Source of the DNA: Volvox africanus
Lineage: Eukaryota; Chlorophyta; Chlorophyceae; Chlamydomonadales; Volvocaceae
NCBI GenBank assembly: GCA_030268105.1
Contig: BSDZ01000078.1
Span: 7,201,501 to 7,265,500 of the forward strand
DNA length: 64,000 bases
Reading direction: 5' to 3'
Shown: piece by piece, positions 46,753 to 57,788 of the stretch
How positions within the stretch are numbered: position 1 is the stretch's first letter
Layout: each line of letters opens with the position of its first letter
Notes under the pieces: model-generated
Told to the model about the DNA's origin: nothing
Databases searched by the model: none
Seen by the model: only the letters and a program-made list of their open reading frames with translations
Program-made: the position numbers and the translations under genes

Positions 46753-47874
46753 ATGCCAGTTGTCCAACGTGTTGTCGATGGTATTACCAAGTCCTTTAAT
46801 ATTAAGGTCATGTGGAACAATTTACGGACAGCACTACTGCATTACTTTCGTTATGATCCTTCGGACTTTTCAGCAGACGCCAACAATCATGCTGCGAGGC
46901 TGCTGAAGTCTTTCAGCATTGCAGCTGAACATGTCTTCGGGATACAGTTCTGTACTTACAACCTACATATCCTAGTCTGCAGACTGCGAGAGCAGGAGAA
47001 TGCACGGGGGCACGTTGCATTTGCTACCGAGTTCTGGGTAGAGCGTGGAATGCAAATGATGAAGAGTATTGTTAAGTACAGATCACCTACCGTTCCAGAA
47101 CTCGTACTTGCAGGTGGCTACCTTGCATCTCTTTGGCTCACACATCTCAAAGCTGCCCATCCTGAAACGTTTAGGACATTTGATGAATGGGTCCCAGGAT
47201 ACCGTGCAGATAATATTCAATTAAATCCCAGCAAAAGAGATGTTTTCTTAGATGAGGAGGACAGTGAGGGCTCACAGCTTCTTGGCCAGGGCTACATTGC
47301 TGATGCAGAACAGCGATCACACATTCTTGGTGGTATTCTGCACACAGAGGAGACAGAAGATTTCATGGCCCGTACTAACTTATTACCATCGGTCCTACAA
47401 GACAGTGACATATACATTTTCAAGCGGGCACTGAAACGGAGAGATGAGGTGGTGCTTTCAGTGGATTATGCCAGGGCCACTAAGCGACAGTCTTACCATT
47501 TCAAGTGCAAGTATGGCCCTGGGGGTATGGTTTCAGAGAGTGACCCTAGGGTAAGCATTTTCATTGGGGAAATATTATTCTTTGCGCTGATCCGTCCAAG
47601 GTGTGATGTGGCACCTGTAAAAGTTGCTGTCTGCAATCTGCACCGAGCTGAGGTGTTGAGGCCCAAGGAGCTTTACCGGGTGAAGGATTACTCCAGGCGG
47701 GATGCCACGGTGAATGAGGTACGACAGGAAATACTCCTTAATTATTTTCCCAAGGAGGTTGGCATGATAGATTCAAAGGTCATTCGTTGCCGTGTCAACA
47801 ATGAGCTAAGCTATTTCCTCACATATGTTACCTTCTCTCAGCTTCCGACCAATGATGGAGGTGAATATGCCTGA
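46753..47874 (+). CDS. Transposase-like protein, possibly CACTA (Tnp2) type
   Basis: 373 codons without introns. The segment NLHILVCRLREQ to WVERGMQMMK, then VKYRSPTVPELVLAGGYLASLW, resembles the DUF4218-like part of CACTA Tnp2 transposases (a conserved H-L region, a W-x-E-R motif, a K-rich turn and a proline-glutamate segment). The catalytic part is not visible, so this is either the C-terminal exon of a larger gene or a fragment. The frame also reads upstream of the ATG without an early start. Its codon use resembles the host rather than the AT-rich block next to it. A KDZ-type or unrelated host gene is possible. Confidence 0.45.
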   Translation: MPVVQRVVDGITKSFNIKVMWNNLRTALLHYFRYDPSDFSADANNHAARLLKSFSIAAEHVFGIQFCTYNLHILVCRLREQENARGHVAFATEFWVERGMQMMKSIVKYRSPTVPELVLAGGYLASLWLTHLKAAHPETFRTFDEWVPGYRADNIQLNPSKRDVFLDEEDSEGSQLLGQGYIADAEQRSHILGGILHTEETEDFMARTNLLPSVLQDSDIYIFKRALKRRDEVVLSVDYARATKRQSYHFKCKYGPGGMVSESDPRVSIFIGEILFFALIRPRCDVAPVKVAVCNLHRAEVLRPKELYRVKDYSRRDATVNEVRQEILLNYFPKEVGMIDSKVIRCRVNNELSYFLTYVTFSQLPTNDGGEYA

Positions 47875-49571
47875 TCATTTGCTGCTGATTGGGTACATGT
47901 GCACAAGCACAATTAAAATGTAGTTGTGAACTCTTGTATGTAGCCTGTGCATGTTGTACCTAATATGGGGACTGGGGTTTATTGATGCCGGACATTGCTT
48001 GTAAAAAAGTGAGAGGCATGGTACATTTGATTTTGTGATCAATCAAGCCTCATGAACAGTGTATGGGGAACCAATTAGTTAGCATGGTAGGGTGCGGACT
48101 TGCTTTCTATTATTCCTTAAGCCCCAGGAAGAAGGGGCGGGGTTTACACAAGTGTACAGTTGCATGTTGTTTACCTTGGAAGGCTTAACTCCAGGGGATT
48201 GTGACTATATTGTCATTAGCTTCATTTGGTGGTTGATGGAAAAGGGTATACATCATGTGTATGGCAGATCTTGCGCCATGTTACCCGCGCCTTGGTGATG
48301 TTTTCTTGTTCTATCTGACTGCAGACCCTTTACTTTCCCGCATTTGTGCTGGGGTTTCCTTGCATGCATACGTATTCATATGTGGCGTTCAAGGTTAAGA
48401 TCATGCAGACACATGCCGCTGGAGTGTGCTAGGAATAGGGAGTACCAGTACATGTATGTGCTTCCCTGTCTGCTGCTAAATAATGAATGTGTGGATTAAT
48501 GTAATTGATTTGGGGACAGGATACATTATGTTTGGTTGCTGCCCTTCGTTCAAAATCATAATGCATATGCTGCTAGGAAGTATCAAAGATATGTGCACGC
48601 TTTTGTGGTAAGAAACAATTATGCTGGCTTCCAAAAATCAATTGTTCCCTGGCATTTATCTGCTGTATTTACTTGCATGCATGCAGCTTCATTCAGTGCA
48701 TGCTATACGGGATGACAGAGTTGACACAATGTTTATTTATTGCTTTGAATGACACACAAACAGATGGACGACCATTCAAATAAAGGAAGTAAGTTAGAGT
48801 AGTCTAATAGCCTTCTTCTTTACGAACTGCAAATCGTTTGAATCTATAGGAGTACCAAGGTGGTCAAGTTACGACTTCCGTACTGAAATCAGAACCTTAA
48901 GGGCTAAGCCTGGCCCAACAGCTGGACTTCTTCATATCATGAGTGAAATCACGATTTTGGCAGTTGGCATGGACTATTGGCGAATGACATAAACATTTTA
49001 AACATTTTAAACAAGGTGTATAGGGCATACACATATCTTACACTTTCCTTTCATGCATATGCACAAATATGCATGCTCACGGGGTGTACTTCTTTGGTCG
49101 ACGTTGTACACAGTCGTCAGGTCGTCCATGTCATACGGTAGCAGTTCTGTTGGACAGGCAGCATACGTACAATTTCTGCAGCATCAACAGCTAATAATAT
49201 ATTTATAAAGGAATATTAATTGCTTCAGTAACGAATGGAGCCGCCTTCTGCTTATGATGGAATGACATGAAACTGCATCCCAGAAACACTATTTCCTGAA
49301 AGTCAGGAACATTTTCAGTGTGTCATGCCTCGAAGGGAGCCACTGGAAGGCAACATCGTGTTGGAGCTGCTAGATGGCATCGATGAAGGCAGCGGCAGCT
49401 TGGCTCAAAGCTTGGCTCTTCCTTGTTTAAGTAGCGATGAGAAGTGACTTCATTGTGACGTGGATGTTTAGAATTACCATTGCAAAGTTTGTACTTGTGA
49501 TGCCCTGTCTATGTGCATTTTATGCTGTGATATGTTTTGGTAGCCAACGCCGCCTGTACGCCTTGCTTGTA
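47875..49571. other. Non-coding flank of the transposase-like gene
   Basis: About 1.7 kb with scattered short frames and no family match. TGCATGCATG-like motifs recur. Confidence 0.4.
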
Positions 49572-49869
49572 GGTGTGAGCTGCAGGATCTAAGGAAGAAA
49601 GTGCAGCTGCAGGAGGAAAGCCTGCATGTGGAGCAGGAACACTCGTTTTCTCTGCAAAGCGAGCTTGACACGGAGCGGCTTAAGCTCCAAAGCCAGGAAA
49701 CGGATGTCAAATTGGAGTGGAGCGATCAGCAAGCTTGCAAAAGGAGCTCTTGGAAGTCAAGGAGAACTATAGGCTCTTGCACGAGGAAATGCGTGGCCGC
49801 CTTCGGAAAAGTGCCGAACTGGTTGACAAAGTAGCGAAACAGGTTCACAATGCTAGGAGGGTTGTCTGA
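49572..49869 (+). pseudogene. Decayed coiled-coil gene fragment
   Basis: After a plausible acceptor (TTGTAG) the frame reads ELQDLRKKVQLQEESL and on to ERLKLQSQETDVK, a heptad-rich charged helix. Near 49,730 the coiled-coil signal moves to another frame (LQKELLEVKENYRLLHEEM) and ends VHNARRVV at TGA. A one-base frameshift explains this. The pattern recalls the neck or stalk of a kinesin, but no motor domain is here, so the family is uncertain. Confidence 0.4.
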
Positions 49870-50820
49870 CCTCAACACGCATACAGGCACAATAGGAGTA
49901 CTCGCAAGCTTCTGAAGTTCATGATGGACATGGATAGCACATCGGAGAGTTAGGATGGTTTCGTTGCACCAGTACCTGGGAGCGAGGGCCAGCGGGATGG
50001 GATGGAAGGCCAGGGTTCTGGGCAGCCCTCAGTACAGCACCGTCTAGAGGAATCATTGGGTTAGGAACGTGCTTGGAGTTTCTGGAGCCATGAAACAATT
50101 TTGGTTAGGAATGTGCATGACGTTTTTTATGCAATGATAAAATAATAACCGTGCTGAAAATTGTGGCGTGAATCCGTTGAACTATTCATTCCCGTGCAGC
50201 GATTGAACTATTCTGCCTTGCCTTATGTCTGGATTTGGGAAGCATTGGGGTCATAGATTACGTCTCACACATGGTCATTTTCATGGTCAATTTTCGCACC
50301 TACGCAAAGCTGCTATGGTGCTTGCCGGACAAGGCTATATAATTTTGGGGGCCTGCTCGATGTGTAACTGTGGCTCTTGGTGACTTTGTTTGGGTCTCCA
50401 TCTGGCAACATTGTTGCCTGGCTACTGTGTAAGGTTTGCTGTTGCCAAATTTCCGCGATCCTTACCCACGCTTGCTAACTCCGGCAGCTTGCTGCTTAAT
50501 AATTAGAAACCCTTCCATCATTAGAAAGGTAGCCATGAACAGCCATGTGTGGCACTTCAGAGTTTTATGTTAAAAAGTAAGCCACATTTACAGGTTCTAA
50601 ATCCATATAATGGTAGCGATTTAGCGATGTTAACAAGCGTTCACCAGAGCAATCTCTTGTAGAACGACTAGTATTCATAGCGCTATCCTAAATTGAAATT
50701 AGCTTTGAAGATATTTTATGCACAAAGTCTCCAATGCTACTGCACAATAAGAGCAAGTAAGCAAACTAAATAAATCCGGCGAACCCGTGCTCCGAACTTT
50801 ATTATGCGCTATCTACATAA
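49870..50820. other. No gene seen
   Basis: About 950 bp of AT-leaning sequence without a recognisable gene or repeat. Confidence 0.4.
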
Positions 50821-50825
50821 ACTTT

Positions 50826-51182
50826 GCGTAAACTGCGTTACAGTGCGTTACGTGCGTATGGTAACGCAATGTACGCAAGATATACGCAAGCTGTTTGCGT
50901 AAAGTTAACGCGTGCGTTAGGTTTGCGTTAGGCTCGCGTTAGAACATACCCAAGCCCCCGATTTTCGAGCACCACGAAACGTAATAAAAATTACAGGGAA
51001 CTTTTATAATCATTATAAATATTGTTTTCATTTAAACGAACTTGAAAACGACGCACTATAACAGACGTTCTGTCCAGTTTTCTATTTCTTTGCGTTAGGC
51101 TCGCGTTAGGCTAACGCAACCGCTAACGCACAAAACGCACACATACGCGCCCTAACGCAGCCTAACGCGAGCCTAACGCACG
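50826..51182. repeat. Cluster of GCGTTA / TAACGC motifs
   Basis: About 14 copies of GCGTTA or its complement in two groups (50,826-50,945 and 51,090-51,182), often as GCGTTAGG, in both orientations and about 145 bp apart. The groups can pair with each other. Dense short motifs of this sort occur as subterminal transposase-binding sites in some DNA transposons; that role is inference here. Confidence 0.75.
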
Positions 51183-51326
51183 AATCTGTTGTCATAGTGT
51201 CTGTTGACGGGTCGTTGGGGGGAGAGGGCACCTGGAGGAGTCTTCAGGAAGATCAGAACTCTGGACGCGCCAGAATTCCACTGGCTCATACCCCGCCCCA
51301 ACTGAACCGCCTTTCTGTCCCACCAG

Positions 51327-51400
51327 GGTACGCTATATGAGCTGGCCCTGACGGAGGGACTGGGGCTGAAGATCAGCAGCGAGATCGGAAGCCCAGGTGG
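51327..51400 (+). other. Possible orphan exon
   Basis: A pyrimidine-rich acceptor (TTTCTGTCCCACCAG) precedes a short open stretch reading TLYELALTEGLGLKISSEIG, followed by a GTGAGT donor. I do not recognise the protein. The upstream part of any such gene is not evident, and the downstream part may have been displaced by the SINE and LTR insertions. Confidence 0.35.
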
Positions 51401-51591
51401 TGAGTTTGAGTCCTAGAAAACAACTTATAACGGGACTTCAGGCAACCCGGAAAAGCAAGCGCAGATGTAGACCAAATCAGGCGGGCTTGCAGCTTACAGC
51501 TGAAAGCCGCCGCCTTGTGCGTTTGTGGGTAGCTTAGGTTTGCAAGAGAGCTTTGGAAGTTTGAGTCAACAACGCTTATTGAAAACGCTAA

Positions 51592-52012
51592 CTCCGCCTC
51601 TCGAGGCCATTCCCTAAGGATCCGGGCTTGCGACCACAAAGACAACAGTTCGAATCTGGGTCGGGGCAAAAATGGCGTAGGGGGAATGCAGCTTGGACAG
51701 CCCGATTCTACGGAGTTGGGTCCGAGTCCGCCCCCGGCGTTTGAGAGGGTTAAATGCATAGCCCGTGAAGTGCGCATCTGAGGCCCGTAGCTGGGCTGAT
51801 GGTGCGGGGTGGTTTGACACCCACCTAAATGCCAGTAGATCCCAAGGGACTGCCACATGGATAGGGGCCGTAGAGAGCAAGGAAACTCTGCGTAACCAAA
51901 AAACAGGTGATCTCTAGCGGCCTCAGATGAAGACGCTGAGGTACGCGTGCCCACTCGGTTAAAATCCCGGAGATCCCCATAATACACGCCAGCCCGCAAG
52001 GGCGGAGTAACC

Positions 52013-52104
<92 letters not shown>
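51592..52104 (+). mobile_element. SINE-like element, copy 4, long (AAT)n tail
   Basis: Same family as the copies at 32,828 and 33,456 but in the opposite orientation. The GCCTCTCGAGG start, B-box-like GTTCGAATC (about 51,652), body and CGGAGTAACC end are all present. The tail is an uninterrupted (AAT)n of about 90 bases (52,014-52,104). Poly-isoleucine or poly-leucine frames across it are artefacts. Confidence 0.7.
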
Positions 52105-52125
52105 CCCTCCCGACCTCCCTCCCTC

Positions 52126-52949
52126 TGTTGTACCTCTCGTTTGCGTTTGCTCATGAGTATCTGCACGTCTGGAGACTATCGACACCGATGCGCGAGCACT
52201 TGCAAGTACAGCAAGGCAAGCGAGAGCAAACAGAGACAGCGGAAGACTTCAAGACGAAGAGAGATATAACTTACGGTCTTACAGATCGGAATGATGCAAT
52301 CGACGAAATCGCCGTCAGCGCCGGAAGCAAGCAATCATCACGCGGCGGTGATTCGCGAAGTTCAGGCTTAGCTCGGGCTAAGTAGAATATCGTATAGTAA
52401 TAGTAATGTAGAACACACAAGTGTTCTCCGGTATCGAATATCTTGTCTAGCTTAGCCATCCTCGCATCTGTTATACTCGCAGCATCGCAATGCCGTACGA
52501 TTCACATTAGGAGGCCGATCCTAGATGTGACAACCCTACTGCGTCTAGGCGATGTCTACGCATAACAACGTATAAGCCTTTCCGGCATTCGCATGATGCA
52601 AGGGTCCGGATAACGATATCCGGTTGCAGGGCATGCATCGCGACAAGTGCAGCGCTCTCAACGTGTGCTGTAATGAAGTAATATTATATCAGATAATATT
52701 ACTTATTGTTTCGTAGCACGAGCATAATGCGCACTTCCATGCTTCGGGCTTTCATGCATGCTAGGCGGATTTGCCATGATGCGATGTCGCGATGAATAAT
52801 GACAACATGCCAAATGCATGTATAAATGTACACGAATACATTTATATCATGCAGATTCATTCATATGCAATGCGTTTATCACAAAAGCACTTCGCCTCGT
52901 AGGATCACGTCGACCTACGCGTCGGCGGGAAAAGAACCGTAGCACAACA
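52126..52949 (-). repeat. LTR A of the tandem array
   Basis: 824 bp, one base shorter than the full-length element's LTR. It lacks the 8-bp deletion of LTRs B and C and has its own substitutions. It abuts the purine/pyrimidine-rich linker next to SINE copy 4. Confidence 0.92.
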
Positions 52950-53008
52950 ATTATCCCCCCTCCCGTATGCAGCGTCCTCGCTGCATCATACAGCATCGAC
53001 TGCAGGGG

Positions 53009-53407
53009 TCATTGGGCTTGTGTGGCACGTTTGCGGGCTTCTTCGAGCAGGGGTTTCATGTCCTGTGAGAAGTTGCGTGCCGGTTCCCATGAGTTGTGCT
53101 CGTCGGTATACCCTGTCCACTTAACCAAGTACTCGTGTACTGTTCGCTTACATCGGTGTCGGCCCACACGACGCGCGCGATAATCTAACACCCGCTCCAC
53201 ATCGTAAAACTTCTGTTTACCAGCGATCCAGGTCTCGGGAACTGGTTCGATCGCTGCGGGGGCGTTAGCAGGCTCAGGGACGGGTTCCGTACTACGATAC
53301 GGACGAACAAGCGATACGTGAAACGTGGGGTGAATGGTCATATCAGTGGGCAATGCAAGCTCCACAGCCACATTCCCAACCATGCGCATGACAGGATACG
53401 GACCAAT
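53009..53407 (-). pseudogene. pol: Chromodomain part of Pol, array unit 1
   Basis: In frame with the Pol above after its TAG. It reads [12 protein letters not shown] through the chromodomain (EYLVKWTGYTDEHNSWEPA). The KWTGY tryptophan that is a stop in the full-length copy is intact here. Confidence 0.85.
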
Positions 53408-56400
53408 CTAACGGGGTAAGAGTTTTCGGGATCCGTCGGCCAAGGAACGCAAGTTCTTGGTGCTTAGCAACACGAGTTGCCCTTCCGAAAACGTCACATC
53501 CTGCTTAGATTTGTTATAGTATTCCGTCGTTCGTTGCTGCGCCGCGTCCAAACACGACTTCGCGTCTGTGATTCGGGACATAAAAGACTTGGCAAAAAGT
53601 TTAGCAGCAGGCACGTTCACTTCCAACTCACGCCACACGGGTAGCGCGGGATGAAACCCGTAGTTAAGAAAGAACGGACTTTTGCCTGTAGAGCGGTTAA
53701 CAGCGTTGTTAAGCGTGAATTCTGCCGCAGTCAAATACGTATCCCAGACGAGTGGTGTGCGACCAGCATAATTGCGCAACATATCACCCAACGTGCGGTT
53801 TGTGCGTTCGGTTTGACCATCAGTCTGCGGGTGATACGCCGTGCTCAGGTTGACGCGCATGCCAACTAGTTTGCAGAGCGCTTCCCAAAACTTAGACGTG
53901 AACTGTCCACCGCGGTCCGAGATCACATTTTTGGGAATCCCGTGTAACCGAACCACATTATCGAAAAACAAACGTGCGGTTTGCTCAGCCGTGCAGGATG
54001 ATGTGCATGGTGCTAGGTGAACCATCTTAGTCAGACGATCGACCATTACGAACATCGCATCGTATCCCCCCTCAGTTTTGGGCAGCGCGACTACGAAGTC
54101 CATGGAAACACTTTCCCAAGGCGCATCCGGGACAGGCAACGGTTGCAACAACCCATGACCCTTACCGGACAAAGCCTTATTGCGCTGGCATAGACTGCAT
54201 GTCTGGACGAAGTTCGCCGCATCCTTAGCCAAACGAGGCCACCAAAAGGAACGTTGCACCAAGTCGATCAATCGCTTGCTACCAGGGTGTCCTGCTAACG
54301 GGTCCTCGTGGAACCGCGCAAGGATGTCGTAGCGTAGCGCGTCGTCGTTCGGAACGACGATTTGCGTAGCTGCACCCTCCGTCCGTAGCCAAAGGCCATT
54401 CTGCTTGCGAAGGTTTTCTACATTAGCCGGGTCCGCGAACCAGGTGTCTGCATTGTAGGCAACCTTCAACCGCTCCGCGAGGTCCGTCGCGATCGGTACC
54501 TCCTCGCTACGCGGCCGCACGACGGGCGCTGCCAAAATTGCAGCGTGTAGCGACGGATGTCGACTGAGAGCATCGGCAATATTCAATTTACCAGAAATAT
54601 ACTCCCAGGTGCAGTTGAACCTAGCTAGATATTCCATCCACCTAGCTTGACGGCGGTTCAACGTCGGAACGCTTTGCAAAAACGTTAGGGGCTTGTGGTC
54701 AGTCTTTAAAGTAAACGGGCGTCCCTCGAGGTAACAGCGCCATTCCTTTAAAGCATGCAGCACGGCCAGAAGCTCCTGTTCCCCGGTGGTGTAGCAAATT
54801 TCCGCACCAGAAAACTTCTTACTCGTGAAGGCGATCGGTCGCCCTTCCTGTAACAATACAGCGCCGCTTCCAAATATTGAGGCATCAGACACTACCTCAA
54901 CACGAAATGGCAACGAGTAATCAGGGAATGCAAGGGTGACATCTTCGGCAACGGTTCGCTTGAGCTCTTCGAATGCCCGCTGGCATTGCGACGTCCACGA
55001 CTCGAGCGAAACGAAAACGCCTTTGCGAGTTAAGTTAGTAAGCGGGGCCGCAATGATGGAATATTTTTCAATGAACTTTCGGAAATAATTGGTCAAGCCA
55101 AGGAACTTACGCAGCTCCGTGAGGTTCTGAGGCGCGGGCCAATCGCGAACCACGGCGACCTTCCGCGGGTCCATCTTCACACCGGTGGCCGACACAATGT
55201 GGCCCAAATATTCCACCTGAGGCTGCGCCCAAAAGCATTTGGCGCGTTTAGCAAACAATTGCTCCCGCCTCATAACGTCGAGCACGAGCCGAAGATGCTC
55301 CAAGTGCTCCTCGCGCGTTTTAGAATATACCAAGATGTCATCCAGGTAGCAAACAACGAACCTGTCGATAAACGGCCTAAACATTCGGTCCATAACCGCC
55401 TGAAACGTCGCAGGGGCATTAGTCAAACCAAATGATAGGACCGTATACTCAAAGTGACCGAAGGGCGTCCGAAAAGCGGTTTTCGGGATATCAGAGGCAG
55501 CGATGCGAATCTGATTGTAGCCCTGTTGTAAGTCAATTGAGGAAAAATAAGCCGAACCCTTCAGCTTATCCAACAGGTCGTCAACGCGTGGCAAAGGGTA
55601 GCGATTTTTCACCGTATTCGCATTTAATCCCCGGTAATCGATGCACATGCGCAAGGTCCCATCCTTCTTACCGACAAACAAAATCGGTGCAGAATACGGG
55701 GATGTGCTGGGGCGTATCATACCCTTCGCGAGCAAATCCGTCACCTGGCGCTTCACCTCATCCAGTTCCAATGGACTCAACCTGTACATTGGCCGGGCCG
55801 TAGGCTGCGCTCCAGGCATGAGAGGGATTGTGTGATCAACAGGACGCATAGGTGGTAGGCCAGGGATATCTTTAAAGACGTCCTCATACTGCGACAGTAG
55901 GGCCTCAACCTCAGGATCCGCAGAAATCTGCGCGGTGGTGACACAACAGCTCACCCGCAGCCTTAAAAGCAGTCCATGGGCACCCTTCCGTAACAAACGG
56001 ACGGCCTCCTTACGCCCGACTAGCTCTGGTTCGATTCGCGCGGCCATTGCGGTCACAGCGAAATTAACCATAGGCACCGCCTCAGTTTCGCCCTCCTTTG
56101 GTGTGACATGTTCGAACGACAGGAAAGGTACCTTAATCGACAGAGTACCCTTGCACATATGCAGGGTTGCGGTCTCCATGTCGATGCGCGCGCGGTACTG
56201 TCGTAATGTCGACGACCCCATTATGTACGGTGCAGTCTCTGCTAAGCCCTGCAGCACGTACGGCCGGGTCACAACACGCAAAGGGCCTAACGATAGGCTA
56301 AGGGTAATCCTGCCCACGATGGGATGCTTACCCCCGTCAGCAAGGGTAACCTGTGGACAATCAGACGACTCTGGGGACAACCCCAGCGCATTCACCTCTG

Positions 56401-56542
56401 CGACAGAGATGAAGTCGTCGCTGGCACCGGTGTCAACAAGTGCCTTCAGAGTACGGCCATTCAAACCGATCTGAACCACAGGGACACGGTTATCTACGAG
56501 CGACTGCCCAGCATGTTGTACCTCTCGTTCGCGTTTGCTCAT
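53408..56542 (-). pseudogene. pol: Gag-less Pol, array unit 1, ATG inside LTR B
   Basis: About 1044 codons from the ATG at 56,542, which lies 29 bases inside LTR B. The LTR-derived residues [10 protein letters not shown] join in frame to the protease region AGQSLVDN. Protease, reverse transcriptase (YLDD), RNase H and integrase are all readable. TAG at 53,408-53,410 replaces the Trp of RWIGPYPVM, cutting off the chromodomain. Confidence 0.9.
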
Positions 56543-57330
56543 GAGTATCTGCACGTCTGGAGACTATCGACACCGATGCGCGAGCACTTGCAAGTACAGC
56601 AAGGCAAGCGAGAGCAAACAGAGACAGCGGAAGACTTCAAGACGAAGAGAGATATAACTTACGGTCTTACAGATCGGAATGATGCAATGGACGAAATCGC
56701 CGTCAGCGCCGGAAGCAAGCAATCATCACGCGGCGGTGATTAGCGAAGTTCAGGCTTTAGCTCGGGCTAAGTAGGATATCGTATAGCAATAGTAATGTAG
56801 AACACACAAGTGTTCTCCGGTATCGAATGTCTTATCTTGCTTAGCCGTCCTCGCATCTGTTATACTCGCAGCATCGCAATGCCGTACGATTCACATCAGG
56901 AGGCCGATCCTAGATGTGACAACCCTACTGCGTCTAGGCGATGTCTACGCATAACAATGTATAAGCCTTTCCGGCATTCGCATGATGCAAGGGTCCGGAT
57001 AACGATATCCGGTTGCAGGGCATGCATCGCGACAAGTGCGGCGCTCTCAACGTGTGCTTTAGTGAAGTAATATTATATCAGATAATATTACTTATCGTTT
57101 TGTAGCACGAGCATAATGCGCACTTCAATGCTTCGGGCTTTCATGCACGCTAGGCGGATTTGCCATGATGCGATGTCGCGATGGATAATGACAACATGCC
57201 AAATAAATGTACACGAATACATTTATATCATGCAGATTCATTCATATGCAATGCGTTCATCACAAAAGCACTTCGCCTCGTAGGATCGCGTCGACCTACG
57301 CGTCGGCGGGAAATGAACCGTAGCACAACA
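56514..57330 (-). repeat. LTR B of the tandem array
   Basis: 817 bp. It has lost TGCATATA compared with the 825-bp LTR, shortening one hairpin arm. It is fused directly to pol on its left side. Confidence 0.92.
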
Positions 57331-57389
57331 ATTATCCCCCCTCCCGTATGCAGCGTCCTCGCTGCATCATACAGCATCGACTGCAGGGG

Positions 57390-57788
57390 TCATTGGGCTT
57401 GCGTGGCACGTTTGCGGGCTTCTTCGAGCAGGGGTTTCATGTCCTGTGAGAAGTTGCGTGCCGGTTCCCATGAGTTGTGCTCGTCGGTATACCCTGTCCA
57501 CTTAACCAAGTACTCGTGTACTGTTCGCTTACGTCGGTGTCGGCCCACACGACGCGCGCGATAATCTAACACCCGCTCCACATCATAAAACTTCTGTTTA
57601 CCAGCGATCCAGGTCTCGGGAACTGGTTCGATCGCTGTGGGGGCGTTAGCAGACTCAGGGACGGGTTCCGTACCACGATACGGACGAACAAGCGATACGT
57701 GAAACGTGGGGTGAATGGTCATATCAGTGGGCAATGCAAGCTCCACAGCCACATTCCCAACCATGCGCACGACAGGATACGGACCAAT
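57390..57788 (-). pseudogene. pol: Chromodomain part of Pol, array unit 2
   Basis: The continuation after the shared TAG. The chromodomain is intact (KWTGY present). Confidence 0.85.

Noticed and set aside
51825..52185. Frames with long poly-isoleucine or poly-leucine
   Set aside because: Translation of the (AAT)n SINE tail.
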